A DNA stretch of 64,000 nucleotides from an uncultured Desulfuromusa sp. (GTDB taxonomy: Bacteria > Desulfobacterota > Desulfuromonadia > Desulfuromonadales > Geopsychrobacteraceae), in the NCBI RefSeq assembly GCF_963675815.1, contig NZ_OY776574.1:800001-864000 (forward strand), given 5' to 3'. Position 1 is the first letter of the stretch. Each line of letters begins with the position of its first letter. Below the pieces are notes generated by a model. It worked only from the letters and a program-made list of their open reading frames with translations, was not told where the DNA came from and ran no database searches. The position numbers and the translations under genes are program-made. Positions 35,481 to 43,969 of the stretch are shown one piece after another.

Positions 35481-35514
35481 AAATCCCCGTTTTTTTATGC
35501 GGGGATTTTATTTT
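35481..35514 (+). terminator. Terminator or leader hairpin before the biosynthesis cluster
   Basis: AAATCCCCG (35481-35489), loop of T and ATG, CGGGGATTT and a T-rich tail. It ends the DUF4410 unit, but it also lies only 30 bases before the ATG of the radical SAM gene, leaving no room for a promoter after it. A TATATT box at 35473-35478 could drive a transcript whose leader contains this hairpin. Confidence 0.8.
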
Positions 35515-35544
35515 GTCCCATTCTGTTCAATCATTGGTTTTTAG

Positions 35545-36840
35545 ATGCGTATTCTACTCGTTAATCCTCCAAACTGTGGTCGCAGCATGCCAGAAGAACT
35601 CTACGGAATTACATCCCTCAAACAGATTTTCCGGGGAGAACCTCTGGCACTGGAAACCCTTGCCGGGAACTTGATTCAACACGATGTGGAGATTCTCGAT
35701 CTCAAAGTCAATCCAGATGGACTACACAGCCGCCTCACCTCTTTCGCACCGGATTTAGTTGGGTTCACCGCCATGACCTGTGAGGCCAATACCGTCATCA
35801 AGCTCGCCGGGGAAGTGCGTCAAAATAGCGCAGCAAAAATTGTAGTCGGAGGGATACACGCGTCAACTGATCCGGAATTTTTCAATTGTGAGGTGATTGA
35901 CTGGGTTGTTATCGGCCTGGGAAAACAGAGCTTTCCGGAACTCGTTGAAGCTATTGAGAGGGATCAAAACACCGAAATTCCCGGCATTGCCCGCAGTACA
36001 AAGGCAAAAAAGCCTTTATCCTGGCAGCCTCGGAAATACAACCAGAGCGACCTTGTAAATAACGCAGCACCAAGATACGACCTGGTTGAAAACTACCGTT
36101 CACATTATACGTTGCAAACTCTAGGGTTAAAAATGGGGCTGGTTTCGAGTGCCCTGGGTTGCCCGTACGATTGCAACTTCTGCTGTATTTACCCGCTCAC
36201 AGGTGGACGTTACCTGACAGCAGACATTGAAACGGTGATCCGTGATATTCTCACCCTTGAACAGACCCCGGTGATCCGCCTCGTTGATGCCAACAGTTTC
36301 GGCAATCCGTCCCATGCCTGGAAACTAGCAGAAGCAATTGAGAAAGCGGGGATCCACAAACAGTATCTGGCCGATGTCCGCTCTGATATGGTGGTCCGCC
36401 AACCGCAACTTCTCAAACGCTGGAAAGAAATTGGCCTGCGAGCTGTCGTTATCGGTTTTGAAGAGATAGATGATAACGCCCTGAGTCAAATGAACAAGGA
36501 AAACAGTGCCGCAACGAACCGCGAAGCTATTGCCATCCTGCATCAGCTCGGCCTGACTATCGTTGGTGATTTTATCATTTCACCAGACTATACTGAGCAA
36601 CAATTTGATCAGTTGCATGACTTTGTTTGTGAACAAGCGATAGATTTGCCGATGCACACAATCCTGACGCCACTGCCGGGGACAAAACTCCATCACCAAG
36701 TACAATCACAGATAAAGATCCATGATCTTGATTACTACACCTTGACCAATGCCGTGATGCCAACCCGGCTCAATGAAAAACTTTTTTACCAGCGCTATGC
36801 CAGTTTGCTCCACACCGGCCACAGCAACGCAAAGGTTTAA
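35545..36840 (+). CDS. B12-binding-domain radical SAM enzyme
   Basis: A 431-residue protein with an N-terminal cobalamin-binding-type Rossmann domain (MRILLVNPPN to about residue 140, without the DxHxxG base-off motif) and a radical SAM core whose cluster cysteines are at about 206, 210 and 213 (GCPYDCNFC). Further pieces (VVIGFEEIDDNALSQMNKENSAATNREAIAILHQLG) are typical of the BchE/HpnJ-like superfamily, which carries out methylations, ring formation and oxidations without oxygen. Its stop is four bases before the KAS III gene, so the two act together. The substrate is probably an acyl or polyene intermediate (inference). No clear ribosome site. Confidence 0.85.
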   Translation: MRILLVNPPNCGRSMPEELYGITSLKQIFRGEPLALETLAGNLIQHDVEILDLKVNPDGLHSRLTSFAPDLVGFTAMTCEANTVIKLAGEVRQNSAAKIVVGGIHASTDPEFFNCEVIDWVVIGLGKQSFPELVEAIERDQNTEIPGIARSTKAKKPLSWQPRKYNQSDLVNNAAPRYDLVENYRSHYTLQTLGLKMGLVSSALGCPYDCNFCCIYPLTGGRYLTADIETVIRDILTLEQTPVIRLVDANSFGNPSHAWKLAEAIEKAGIHKQYLADVRSDMVVRQPQLLKRWKEIGLRAVVIGFEEIDDNALSQMNKENSAATNREAIAILHQLGLTIVGDFIISPDYTEQQFDQLHDFVCEQAIDLPMHTILTPLPGTKLHHQVQSQIKIHDLDYYTLTNAVMPTRLNEKLFYQRYASLLHTGHSNAKV

Positions 36841-36844
36841 TGTT

Positions 36845-37993
36845 ATGTCTGTTTATATTACCGATCTCGCCACATTCCTCCCCAACCAACCTGTTGCCAA
36901 TGAACAGATGGAAGGGATCCTTGGTCTCGTCAATCAACTGCCATCGCGCACGCGGCGAATCATCTTGCGCAACAATAAAATTAAAACCCGCTATTATGCT
37001 ATTGATCCGAAAACGGGATTACCAACCCATAGTAATGCCGGATTGAGCGCTGGAGCCGTCAGAAAGTTGCGGCCCTACGAACATTTCACTCTCGAAGATA
37101 TTGAATGCCTCTGTTGCGGTACTTCCAGCCCGGATCAGATATTACCGGGACATGCACCTATGGTCCACGGTGAGCTTGGCGGGAGCCCTTGTGAAGTTCT
37201 CAGTGCAGCAGGCGTCTGTACTGCAGGGATGAGTGCATTGAAATATGCGTGGATGAATGTTGCTATGGGATTATCAAAAAATGCCGTGGCAACGGGATCT
37301 GAACTGGCTTCTTCCTTCATGCATGCACGGATGTGTGGAGAAATCGATCCGGATAAGGCCGCACAACTGGAATCCGAACCAGGACTCAGCTTTGAAGCCG
37401 ATTTTCTCCGTTGGATGCTCTCAGATGGAGCAGGGGCTGCTTTTCTCAGCAGCGATCCTTCTCCTCAGGGGATTTCATTGCGAATCGACTGGATTGACCT
37501 TATCTCCTATGCCAATGAGATGGAAACCTGTATGTACGCCGGCGCAGACAAGCTTGAGGATGGAACCATCCGCGGTTGGCGGGAACCTGCAAGCCTTGCT
37601 AATGCAATAGCTAATCATACGTTCATGATCAAGCAGGACGTCAAACTGCTCAATAAAGAGGTTATCACTTTTGCGGTGGAGAGGGCTTTGGCGGAACTCG
37701 TTGTTAAACACAACTTAAGTGCAGAGGCTATTGACTGGTTTTTACCCCATTACTCATCGGCCTATTTTCGCGACGACTTGCGTAATAGAATGGAAAAAAT
37801 TGGCTTACCAATCCCGACGGAACGCTGGTTTACCAACCTTGCCACCAAGGGAAATACCGGATCAGCTTCAATCTACATTATGCTTGAAGAACTGTTTCAC
37901 TCAGGGCAACTGAAAAAGGGGGAAAAGCTCCTTTGTTTCATCCCCGAGAGTGGTCGCTTCTCCATGTGCTACATGATGCTCACGGTCTGTTAG
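36845..37993 (+). CDS. Beta-ketoacyl-ACP synthase III-like enzyme (DarB-like)
   Basis: A 382-residue protein starting at 36845, where MSVYITDLATFLPNQPVANEQM begins. The thiolase-fold triad is present: Cys at about 125 in AAGVCTAGMSALK, His in FLPHYSSAYF and Asn in TKGNTGSAS. The opening and the LCCGTSSPDQILPGHAPMVHGELGG stretch are those of KAS III proteins from flexirubin/dialkylresorcinol clusters. There the enzyme joins an acyl chain to a beta-ketoacyl-ACP. No DarA-type cyclase is seen in this window. Pairs with the radical SAM gene before it and converges on the main operon. Confidence 0.88.
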   Translation: MSVYITDLATFLPNQPVANEQMEGILGLVNQLPSRTRRIILRNNKIKTRYYAIDPKTGLPTHSNAGLSAGAVRKLRPYEHFTLEDIECLCCGTSSPDQILPGHAPMVHGELGGSPCEVLSAAGVCTAGMSALKYAWMNVAMGLSKNAVATGSELASSFMHARMCGEIDPDKAAQLESEPGLSFEADFLRWMLSDGAGAAFLSSDPSPQGISLRIDWIDLISYANEMETCMYAGADKLEDGTIRGWREPASLANAIANHTFMIKQDVKLLNKEVITFAVERALAELVVKHNLSAEAIDWFLPHYSSAYFRDDLRNRMEKIGLPIPTERWFTNLATKGNTGSASIYIMLEELFHSGQLKKGEKLLCFIPESGRFSMCYMMLTVC

Positions 37994-38007
37994 TCCTTAG
38001 AAAAAAG

Positions 38008-39396
38008 TTACAGGCTGTCTCCATCCTGTATCGATCGACTTAGATGCAGCGCTTCCACAACACCATTAAAACGCTTAACGGAGCTGGAACAAAGAACTGA
38101 AGAGGGATTCCCCTCTCCCTTGACAGCATTCCGGGTGCCGATAAAACGAACCCCTGCCAAATCAATACGACTCTGGTTTAAAATCACACCCGTTTCCGCA
38201 ATGATATCAGCTCCGGAAATAACAACATTGGACCGCAACAAGGAAAGAGCAGGTTGATGAGATGATCCCTGCAATGTTGATGTTTCAATCATCACCTGTG
38301 AATCGACGATCTCCAGGTCAGCCACCACAGCATTCCTCAGCAGAACGCCACGACAGTTACCGATCCGTAATGAAGAATAGTAGCCCGAGAATATTTTGCC
38401 GTTCTCCTGATCACAGCGTCCCTGCTTGGCCTTGGCAGCAACCGGCAGCGGGTTTTTATCCATAGGGGATTCCTGTAATGCCTGCCATAATGCCGGCTTG
38501 AAATTCTCAACATCATCAAGCATGGGAGAATGACCCTGTTCCGGCAAAATCGTCAGTTTCACTTGCGGCAGAGTCCAATCCAGTACTTTTGCAATCCGTA
38601 ACGATGCAATTTCATCCTTCGCCCCCCAGATTAACCAGGTCGGAGTCAAAACCCGTGCAAGCAGAAGGGAATAATCTGTTTCAACCAGGGCAAGAGCTGC
38701 TATTCGAGTTGGATCTGCTGCCAGAAATTTCTCACGCAGAAGCGGAAAAGACAATATCAGGCTCGGATCAAGAGGCAGATGTGAGGTTTTTTCCAATAAC
38801 AAACCGGCTATAGAACCGAGGGAATTTTCAACTGTGGAAGGCGTGAACGGAGCATCGAATTGAAGAAGTTGACGGGCAAAATTCTGACTCACCGCCAACC
38901 GATGTAACAAGCCGACCGAATCAATTAAAACCAGTCGATCAAGTGCAGGCCCGTAGCGTGCAGCATACATCAGAGCAACTGCACCCCCCAGAGAGTGACC
39001 AACCAAAATCACCGGTTTTTCTGGTAAACCTTTGATCAATCCATCTAAAAATTCCGCATACGCTGCTGGAGAGTAGAGGTGGTTGTCCTTATCTGAACGG
39101 CCAAAGCCGGGAAGATCCGGTGCCACAACATGGTATTTTTGTGCCAGAACCGGCAGCAACTCATCCCATAAGTTTCCAGCGTTATTGCCAATGCCATGGA
39201 TCAGCAGAAGGAGTTGCGGGTTGCTAACCCCAGCCTCACGAAGAAAGACTTGCCCGCCAAAAACCGGCTCGGAAACCATCCTTTCCACCGGCCAATCTGA
39301 GGCGGTTACCAAAGAGCCGGGAAGCAGAAGCAGACAAAAAACAAACAGAGGAAGATAGGTCACCCGGAGAATTTTTCTCCGGCAGCACACACGCAA
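38008..39396 (-). CDS. Secreted alpha/beta-hydrolase with C-terminal beta-helix-like region
   Basis: About 462 residues from a TTG at 39396 placed 5 bases after GGGAGG and overlapping the ACP stop region; the longer frame to 39534 lies inside the ACP gene. A signal peptide (YLPLFVFCLLLLPGSLVTAS) leads to a hydrolase domain with HGIGNNAGNLWDELL, nucleophile elbow GHSLGG (Ser at about 135) and EQGHSPM carrying the His. The last 130 residues (from GYYSSLRIGNCRGVLL) have short repeated strands like a parallel beta-helix. Last gene of the operon; it may transfer or hydrolyse an ester of the exported product. Confidence 0.72.
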   Translation of the reverse strand: MRVCCRRKILRVTYLPLFVFCLLLLPGSLVTASDWPVERMVSEPVFGGQVFLREAGVSNPQLLLLIHGIGNNAGNLWDELLPVLAQKYHVVAPDLPGFGRSDKDNHLYSPAAYAEFLDGLIKGLPEKPVILVGHSLGGAVALMYAARYGPALDRLVLIDSVGLLHRLAVSQNFARQLLQFDAPFTPSTVENSLGSIAGLLLEKTSHLPLDPSLILSFPLLREKFLAADPTRIAALALVETDYSLLLARVLTPTWLIWGAKDEIASLRIAKVLDWTLPQVKLTILPEQGHSPMLDDVENFKPALWQALQESPMDKNPLPVAAKAKQGRCDQENGKIFSGYYSSLRIGNCRGVLLRNAVVADLEIVDSQVMIETSTLQGSSHQPALSLLRSNVVISGADIIAETGVILNQSRIDLAGVRFIGTRNAVKGEGNPSSVLCSSSVKRFNGVVEALHLSRSIQDGDSL

Positions 39397-39397
39397 A

Positions 39398-39667
39398 TCA
39401 GCCTCCCTTTTGCTCCCGGGATATAAATTCAGCCAGGGTCCGCAGTGATTGCAACACCTCACGGCTGCTCTTTTCACCGCCAATCCGTACACCGTAGGTC
39501 TTCTGCACCGCAACAACAACCTCAACAGCATCAAGAGAATCGAGTCCGAAAGGGGAATCTGGACCTATCAGAGGGGTTTCTGGAGAAATATCCTCCGCTG
39601 AGACATCCTCAACATTACAAAAATCAATGATCATTTCAGCCAGTTCATATTCCAAAGTGCTACTCAT
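39398..39667 (-). CDS. Acyl carrier protein
   Basis: An 89-residue ACP from the ATG at 39667, with AGGAGCAGG upstream. The phosphopantetheine site is GLDSLDAVEV (Ser at about 44). The second conserved helix is VVVAVQKTYGVRI. The GPDSPFGLDSLDAVE form is shared by ACPs of aryl polyene clusters. It carries growing acyl chains; one of three ACPs in the cluster. Confidence 0.92.
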   Translation of the reverse strand: MSSTLEYELAEMIIDFCNVEDVSAEDISPETPLIGPDSPFGLDSLDAVEVVVAVQKTYGVRIGGEKSSREVLQSLRTLAEFISREQKGG

Positions 39668-39734
39668 ACCTACCTGCTCCTGTACCGCTTGCAAATTCGA
39701 ATTAATAATTTCTTTTGGTTCATGGTAATGCCGT

Positions 39735-41060
39735 TCAGTTCCCCCGTCGCCAGCGCTGAAAGATCACCATAGCAACGATCATGCACAGCAGAAAAAACCC
39801 GATTAATGCGACAACACGAGGGAAAACCGTCACCAAATTACCGTCCCGTACAAAGATATCCAGAAAGGCATCAAGTCCCCAACCCAGAGGAGAGATGACG
39901 CTCAGACTCTGCATAAACCGTGGCATTACATAAATCGGCACCATCACTCCACCCAGAGCCGCGGCAATGACAATGGAGACAGAACCAAAGATAGCGGCCT
40001 GATCATAACTCCGGGCGATAACCCCAACCAGAATTCCATAACCACAGGCTGCAAGAGCCGCACTGATAGCGACCAACAACAAAGTCAAGGGTGCAGAGCC
40101 AAGGTCCAGCACTGGGGTTCCAAAAAGGGGCAGAAGAAATCTTCCCGTCATCAACATCAAGCCGAATTGGACCATACAAATCAGCAGATGAGCAGTGATT
40201 TTTCCCAACAACAGGCTACTACTGGTCACCGGCATCGTCATCAAGCGAGTCAAAGTTCCTTCCTGACGTTCACGAATCAGCGTACCCGCCAGAGGAATAA
40301 CAATAAAAAACATACCAAACAGGGTCCATGCCGGAACGTTCTGCTGGACTGAAGTTGGCAAGGTTGCATATTTTTCCGGTGACGCCAATTCTTCGTCTAG
40401 TGTAATTAATTGTTGCCCTGCCCATTCAAAAGAAAGCTGTGGCATCTCCGGCAGCAGACTGACAGGAACAGCTCCTCCCATTTGTTCAGCCATATTGCGT
40501 TGCAGTTTTTCCGGCAAGAGCCGCTCGAAAATAGAACTTTTACGTGAGAGTTCCAGGCCCATGACTCCGAGTCGCAGAGCATTCACCACAGCACTGCGGT
40601 AAACGCCTCGAACGGCAGGATCAAAAATAATGACTATCTGACTGGAACTATCGGGAGGATCTTCATGATTCAATGCAGCCAGAACCGACGCTTCAGCGGC
40701 CTGATTGATTTCATCTGTAAATGTTGCCGGGACAATAATTGCGAACTGATAGTCTCCGTTAAAGACAGCCTGGCGTGCTAACTTCTCATCAACAGCTTTT
40801 CCGGCCCGTTCTTCCACCAGATTCAGAGCGCCGTTCGCTTGCAGACTGTGGCGTAATTCAAGCCCTGATTCCCCCGCATCCAGATTCACAAAGAGGGCCG
40901 TTGTCGGAGCCCCACCCGTCGCCCGAAACAGGTCATCCTGAACCAAAGAGAGGATCAGAACCAACACCATCGGCATCACAAACAGAACCAGCAAACTGAG
41001 CCGATCGCGACTGAGCAGCAGCAGTTCTTTTTTTATATTTGCCAGAAGCAGCATTGTCAT
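39735..41060 (-). CDS. ABC-2 type transporter permease
   Basis: A 441-residue protein with one N-terminal membrane helix (LVLFVMPMVLVLILSLV), a long extracytoplasmic domain of about 200 residues, and five C-terminal helices with IPLAGTLIRERQEGTLTRLMTMPVTSSSLLLGKITAHLLICMVQFGLML, the ABC-2 permease signature. It pairs with the ATPase upstream (ATGA overlap). Likely exports a cluster product or lipid across the inner membrane. Confidence 0.9.
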   Translation of the reverse strand: MTMLLLANIKKELLLLSRDRLSLLVLFVMPMVLVLILSLVQDDLFRATGGAPTTALFVNLDAGESGLELRHSLQANGALNLVEERAGKAVDEKLARQAVFNGDYQFAIIVPATFTDEINQAAEASVLAALNHEDPPDSSSQIVIIFDPAVRGVYRSAVVNALRLGVMGLELSRKSSIFERLLPEKLQRNMAEQMGGAVPVSLLPEMPQLSFEWAGQQLITLDEELASPEKYATLPTSVQQNVPAWTLFGMFFIVIPLAGTLIRERQEGTLTRLMTMPVTSSSLLLGKITAHLLICMVQFGLMLMTGRFLLPLFGTPVLDLGSAPLTLLLVAISAALAACGYGILVGVIARSYDQAAIFGSVSIVIAAALGGVMVPIYVMPRFMQSLSVISPLGWGLDAFLDIFVRDGNLVTVFPRVVALIGFFLLCMIVAMVIFQRWRRGN

Positions 41061-41815
41061 TCCACTCGGTCACGCAGTTGTTTTCCAGTGAGCTGCAAAA
41101 ATAGCCCTTCAAGATTTTCACATCCGTGCGATTCTTTGACCAACTGGGTCGGATGCCCACAGGCAATCATTTGACCACCGTCGACAATCGCCACTTCATC
41201 GCAAATCTGCTGGGCCTCTTCCATATAGTGAGTCGTATAAATAAGGGTCACACCCTGGCGATTCAGTTCCACCAAACGCTCCAGGATCAAATAGCGGGAT
41301 TGTGCATCAATTCCCACCGTTGGCTCATCCAGAAACAGGATTTCAGGTTGATGAAGAATCCCGGCAGCCAGGTTAGCACGACGCTTCATTCCTCCCGAAT
41401 AGGTAGAAACTCGCTGGTCAGCGCAATCCTGCAGCTCCGCAAGATCCAGACACTTTGCAATCCGCTCCTCGATCTTCTTTCCGGAAAGCTGAAAAATTCT
41501 TGCGAAATAACGTAAATTTTCCCGCGCCGTCAAGCTACCATACAGGGCGATATCCTGGGGAACGAGGCCAATCTTACGCCGAACTTCTGCAGCCTGTCGA
41601 ACAACATCGTGACCAAGGATTGTGGCGTTTCCGGAACAAGGCTGCAGCAGAGTACAAAGAATTGAGATGGTCGTGGTTTTCCCCGCCCCATTAGGACCAA
41701 GCAGACCAAAAACCTGCCCCCGCCGGACCTTTAGCGACAAACCATTAATGGCGGGGCGATCGCTCCCGGCGTAGCTTTTCGCCAAATTCTCTGTCGAAAG
41801 GACGATATCAGTCAC
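41057..41815 (-). CDS. ABC transporter ATP-binding protein
   Basis: A 252-residue ATPase with Walker A GPNGAGKTT, Q-loop VPQDIALYGSLTARENL, signature YSGGMKRRANLAAGIL, Walker B EILFLDEPTVGID and the H-loop YTTHYMEEAQ. It belongs to the group that energises ABC-2 exporters and is coupled to the permease by overlap. Its own start overlaps the BtrH-like gene. Confidence 0.94.
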   Translation of the reverse strand: MTDIVLSTENLAKSYAGSDRPAINGLSLKVRRGQVFGLLGPNGAGKTTTISILCTLLQPCSGNATILGHDVVRQAAEVRRKIGLVPQDIALYGSLTARENLRYFARIFQLSGKKIEERIAKCLDLAELQDCADQRVSTYSGGMKRRANLAAGILHQPEILFLDEPTVGIDAQSRYLILERLVELNRQGVTLIYTTHYMEEAQQICDEVAIVDGGQMIACGHPTQLVKESHGCENLEGLFLQLTGKQLRDRVE

Positions 41816-42833
41816 ACACCACCCTCAGCAGATCACTGAACAAAACTTTCTCCTCGGCGGCACATTGCAGGAGCAGTTGTGACAGATCATCAAAAGTGTC
41901 TTCAATTTCAGCTCGCCCCTTGCAGACTCGTGATGCCAGCAATGCAAAATCACGCCAGAGATCACCAATCTCGGTGCAGTGCTTTGATAAATCAAGCAAC
42001 GCGTCGTTTTCCAACACCTCAGCTGCTTCCTGAAGAAAAGCCGCATAAATAAACCGGAAACCACCGCCACCGGTACCAATCTCTTCCTGCATACGGATCA
42101 CATGACCAAGATAGAGTAACGTCTGCTTCTCATCAAATTTGCCGGGCCACTTAACCAACTGTCGAGCCAGCAAACGGATACCGCGCACTCCAGCCAGCGG
42201 CACCGGGGTTTTCAACATTCCCCGGCAGACCTCTTTGATTCCAGCCATCACCGCCTGCGGCAAATCAAACTCCTGCGGCATTGTTTCGATATAGTAAAGT
42301 TTCCCTTTGGGAGCAAGAGCCCCTTTTGCAAAACGGGCCTTACGCAAATCCGCAGCAGGGCAACGGACTGTCTCTTCAAAAATCGGATCACTGATCAAAT
42401 AATCATGACCTTCTTTGCCGATAACCACCAGATTGTGTCCGTTAAAATGAAATCTGTAAGCCGGAGGGAAAAACGGCAGCCAGAACACTCCGGTCTGTGC
42501 ACCGACAGGACGCCCCTCTTCAAGAAGCCTGTCAAGTCTTTGCTCCGCGATAACAGGATTGCTGAATTTTTCTCTTTTGATCTCAATCCCAAGCCTTTTG
42601 GTTGTCTTCAAAAAGATACTGCCAGGACCGGTTCGGAACGTTGTCAGGGGCAAGAAATTGAGCTTGATAAATGGCACATAAGCAAAAAACAGCCCGCCAC
42701 CTATACCAAAAGCCATCGCTTCGGAACAAGGGAACCCGTGATAATTTAAAAGGTTTGCGGTAACACCACTTTCGCAGTGAGCAAATTGGCGATGAGGAAA
42801 ATTAATTTTCACAGGATACTTATCTCTATTCAT
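41808..42833 (-). CDS. BtrH N-terminal-domain protein (putative acyl-ACP transferase)
   Basis: A 341-residue protein from the ATG at 42833 that overlaps the previous stop (ATGAATAG). The N-terminus FPHRQFAHCESGVTANLLNYHGFPCSEAMAFGIGGGLFFAY, with a Cys at about residue 20, is the BtrH/C39-like fold. The middle has GHNLVVIGKEGHDYLISDPIF, which supplies a His and Asp. In butirosin biosynthesis BtrH moves an acyl group from an ACP to an amine, so here it may take an acyl chain from one of the ACPs. Always next to an ABC exporter in flexirubin-type clusters in my memory. Confidence 0.8.
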   Translation of the reverse strand: MNRDKYPVKINFPHRQFAHCESGVTANLLNYHGFPCSEAMAFGIGGGLFFAYVPFIKLNFLPLTTFRTGPGSIFLKTTKRLGIEIKREKFSNPVIAEQRLDRLLEEGRPVGAQTGVFWLPFFPPAYRFHFNGHNLVVIGKEGHDYLISDPIFEETVRCPAADLRKARFAKGALAPKGKLYYIETMPQEFDLPQAVMAGIKEVCRGMLKTPVPLAGVRGIRLLARQLVKWPGKFDEKQTLLYLGHVIRMQEEIGTGGGGFRFIYAAFLQEAAEVLENDALLDLSKHCTEIGDLWRDFALLASRVCKGRAEIEDTFDDLSQLLLQCAAEEKVLFSDLLRVVCD

Positions 42834-43266
42834 CTCTATTCGGGATTGCTTCATTGAACATCTGGTCGGGATGATTGGGGACCGTGCGCAGCTGATCGAC
42901 GTTTACACCAAACAATTCAGCGTACGGAGCGAGTTTATCGGCAGCGAGCTTGTTAAATATGGCCGGTTTCAGATGACGCTTCACCCGCCAGCGGGAGACG
43001 CCTGAATATTGAGCTAACAAAGCGGTATCCATCTGATTTTTGACCATATAGTAAGCCAGAGAACTCTTCTTCCCGGCGTCAATGTCGACCAGCACCTGAC
43101 GGAGTTGATCCGCGATCGCATCCCAAGCCTGTTGCAGGGCAATCGTCTTGACTTCCCAGCCGGTACTCTGCTCAAGGGTATAGCGACCCTCAGCATCAAC
43201 AGCATAGTTGACTTCCTGGCAACCTGCATTCAGACCAAACTCCTGGGGAACATCTTCTTTTTTCAT
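42826..43266 (-). CDS. Hypothetical protein with HTH-like segment
   Basis: A 146-residue soluble protein with no recognised family. Residues about 75-115 (YYMVKNQMDTALLAQYSGVSRWRVKRHLKP) read like a helix-turn-helix, and KLAPYAELFGVNVDQLRTV like a second helical unit. No cysteine pair or signal peptide. It overlaps the BtrH-like gene, so it could regulate or assist that module. A 126-base gap upstream may hold an internal promoter. Confidence 0.6.
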   Translation of the reverse strand: MKKEDVPQEFGLNAGCQEVNYAVDAEGRYTLEQSTGWEVKTIALQQAWDAIADQLRQVLVDIDAGKKSSLAYYMVKNQMDTALLAQYSGVSRWRVKRHLKPAIFNKLAADKLAPYAELFGVNVDQLRTVPNHPDQMFNEAIPNRDE

Positions 43267-43392
43267 ATTTTTTAGAACCCGGCTATCACAATCATCATTT
43301 TGAAATACAGAACAAAAAACACCTGAGAAGCCTTAGGATAAACGTCTCTTCTTGGGGTTCTCTCTGTCAGTTTGCTGATATGGCTGAAAATA

Positions 43393-43962
43393 TCAGAACA
43401 AATACCCCACCTGAAACAAAGCTGAATTGACACCACGGTTATCCTTTAACAGGTTTCCGTTGGAGAGATGATGAAGGCGGAACCCCAGAGTCAGTGCGTG
43501 GCCGTTTTTCAGAGAGTATTCCAGTCCAACTCCAAACTGAGGATTAAAATTAATCCTTGAGCCCTGATCCTGCACTTGAAAATCGGTATAAATCAAACCG
43601 ATCCCTGCCTCAGCGTAGGGGCGCAAGCGACCGGTCCGCAAACGATCGAGATAATTCAACGCCAACATGTCGATGGACAGCAGTGCCCGGTGACGGCCAT
43701 CAGTCGTCGATCCAGCGTTGAATTCAAGTTTAAGCCGCAGCGACTCCGGAGCGTCATGCCAGACGATACGATCATAATCAACCAGCACCTGACTTTGCAG
43801 CAACAACAAACCGATCGTATCAGGGTCGTAAGCCTTGCCGACTAAGAGCGCAACACCGTAGCGATTAGGAACATACGATCTGAGGTCTTCATCCTGGGCA
43901 TGAACCGGTGGAGCAACGCTCAGAAAACAGCCGAGGACAAAAGCAAAAATCAGAATCGGCAT
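43393..43962 (-). CDS. PagL-like outer-membrane acyloxyacyl hydrolase
   Basis: A 189-residue protein with a signal peptide (to about APPVHA) and an eight-strand-barrel pattern ending FQVGYLF with terminal Phe. The stretch FRLHHLSNGNLLKDNRGVN near the C-terminus matches the His-x-Ser-Asn active-site region of lipid A 3-O-deacylase PagL. It lies eight bases after the CLF-like gene. Its presence suggests that the outer leaflet is remodelled where the product is placed (inference). Confidence 0.72.
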   Translation of the reverse strand: MPILIFAFVLGCFLSVAPPVHAQDEDLRSYVPNRYGVALLVGKAYDPDTIGLLLLQSQVLVDYDRIVWHDAPESLRLKLEFNAGSTTDGRHRALLSIDMLALNYLDRLRTGRLRPYAEAGIGLIYTDFQVQDQGSRINFNPQFGVGLEYSLKNGHALTLGFRLHHLSNGNLLKDNRGVNSALFQVGYLF

Positions 43963-43969
43963 AATGACC

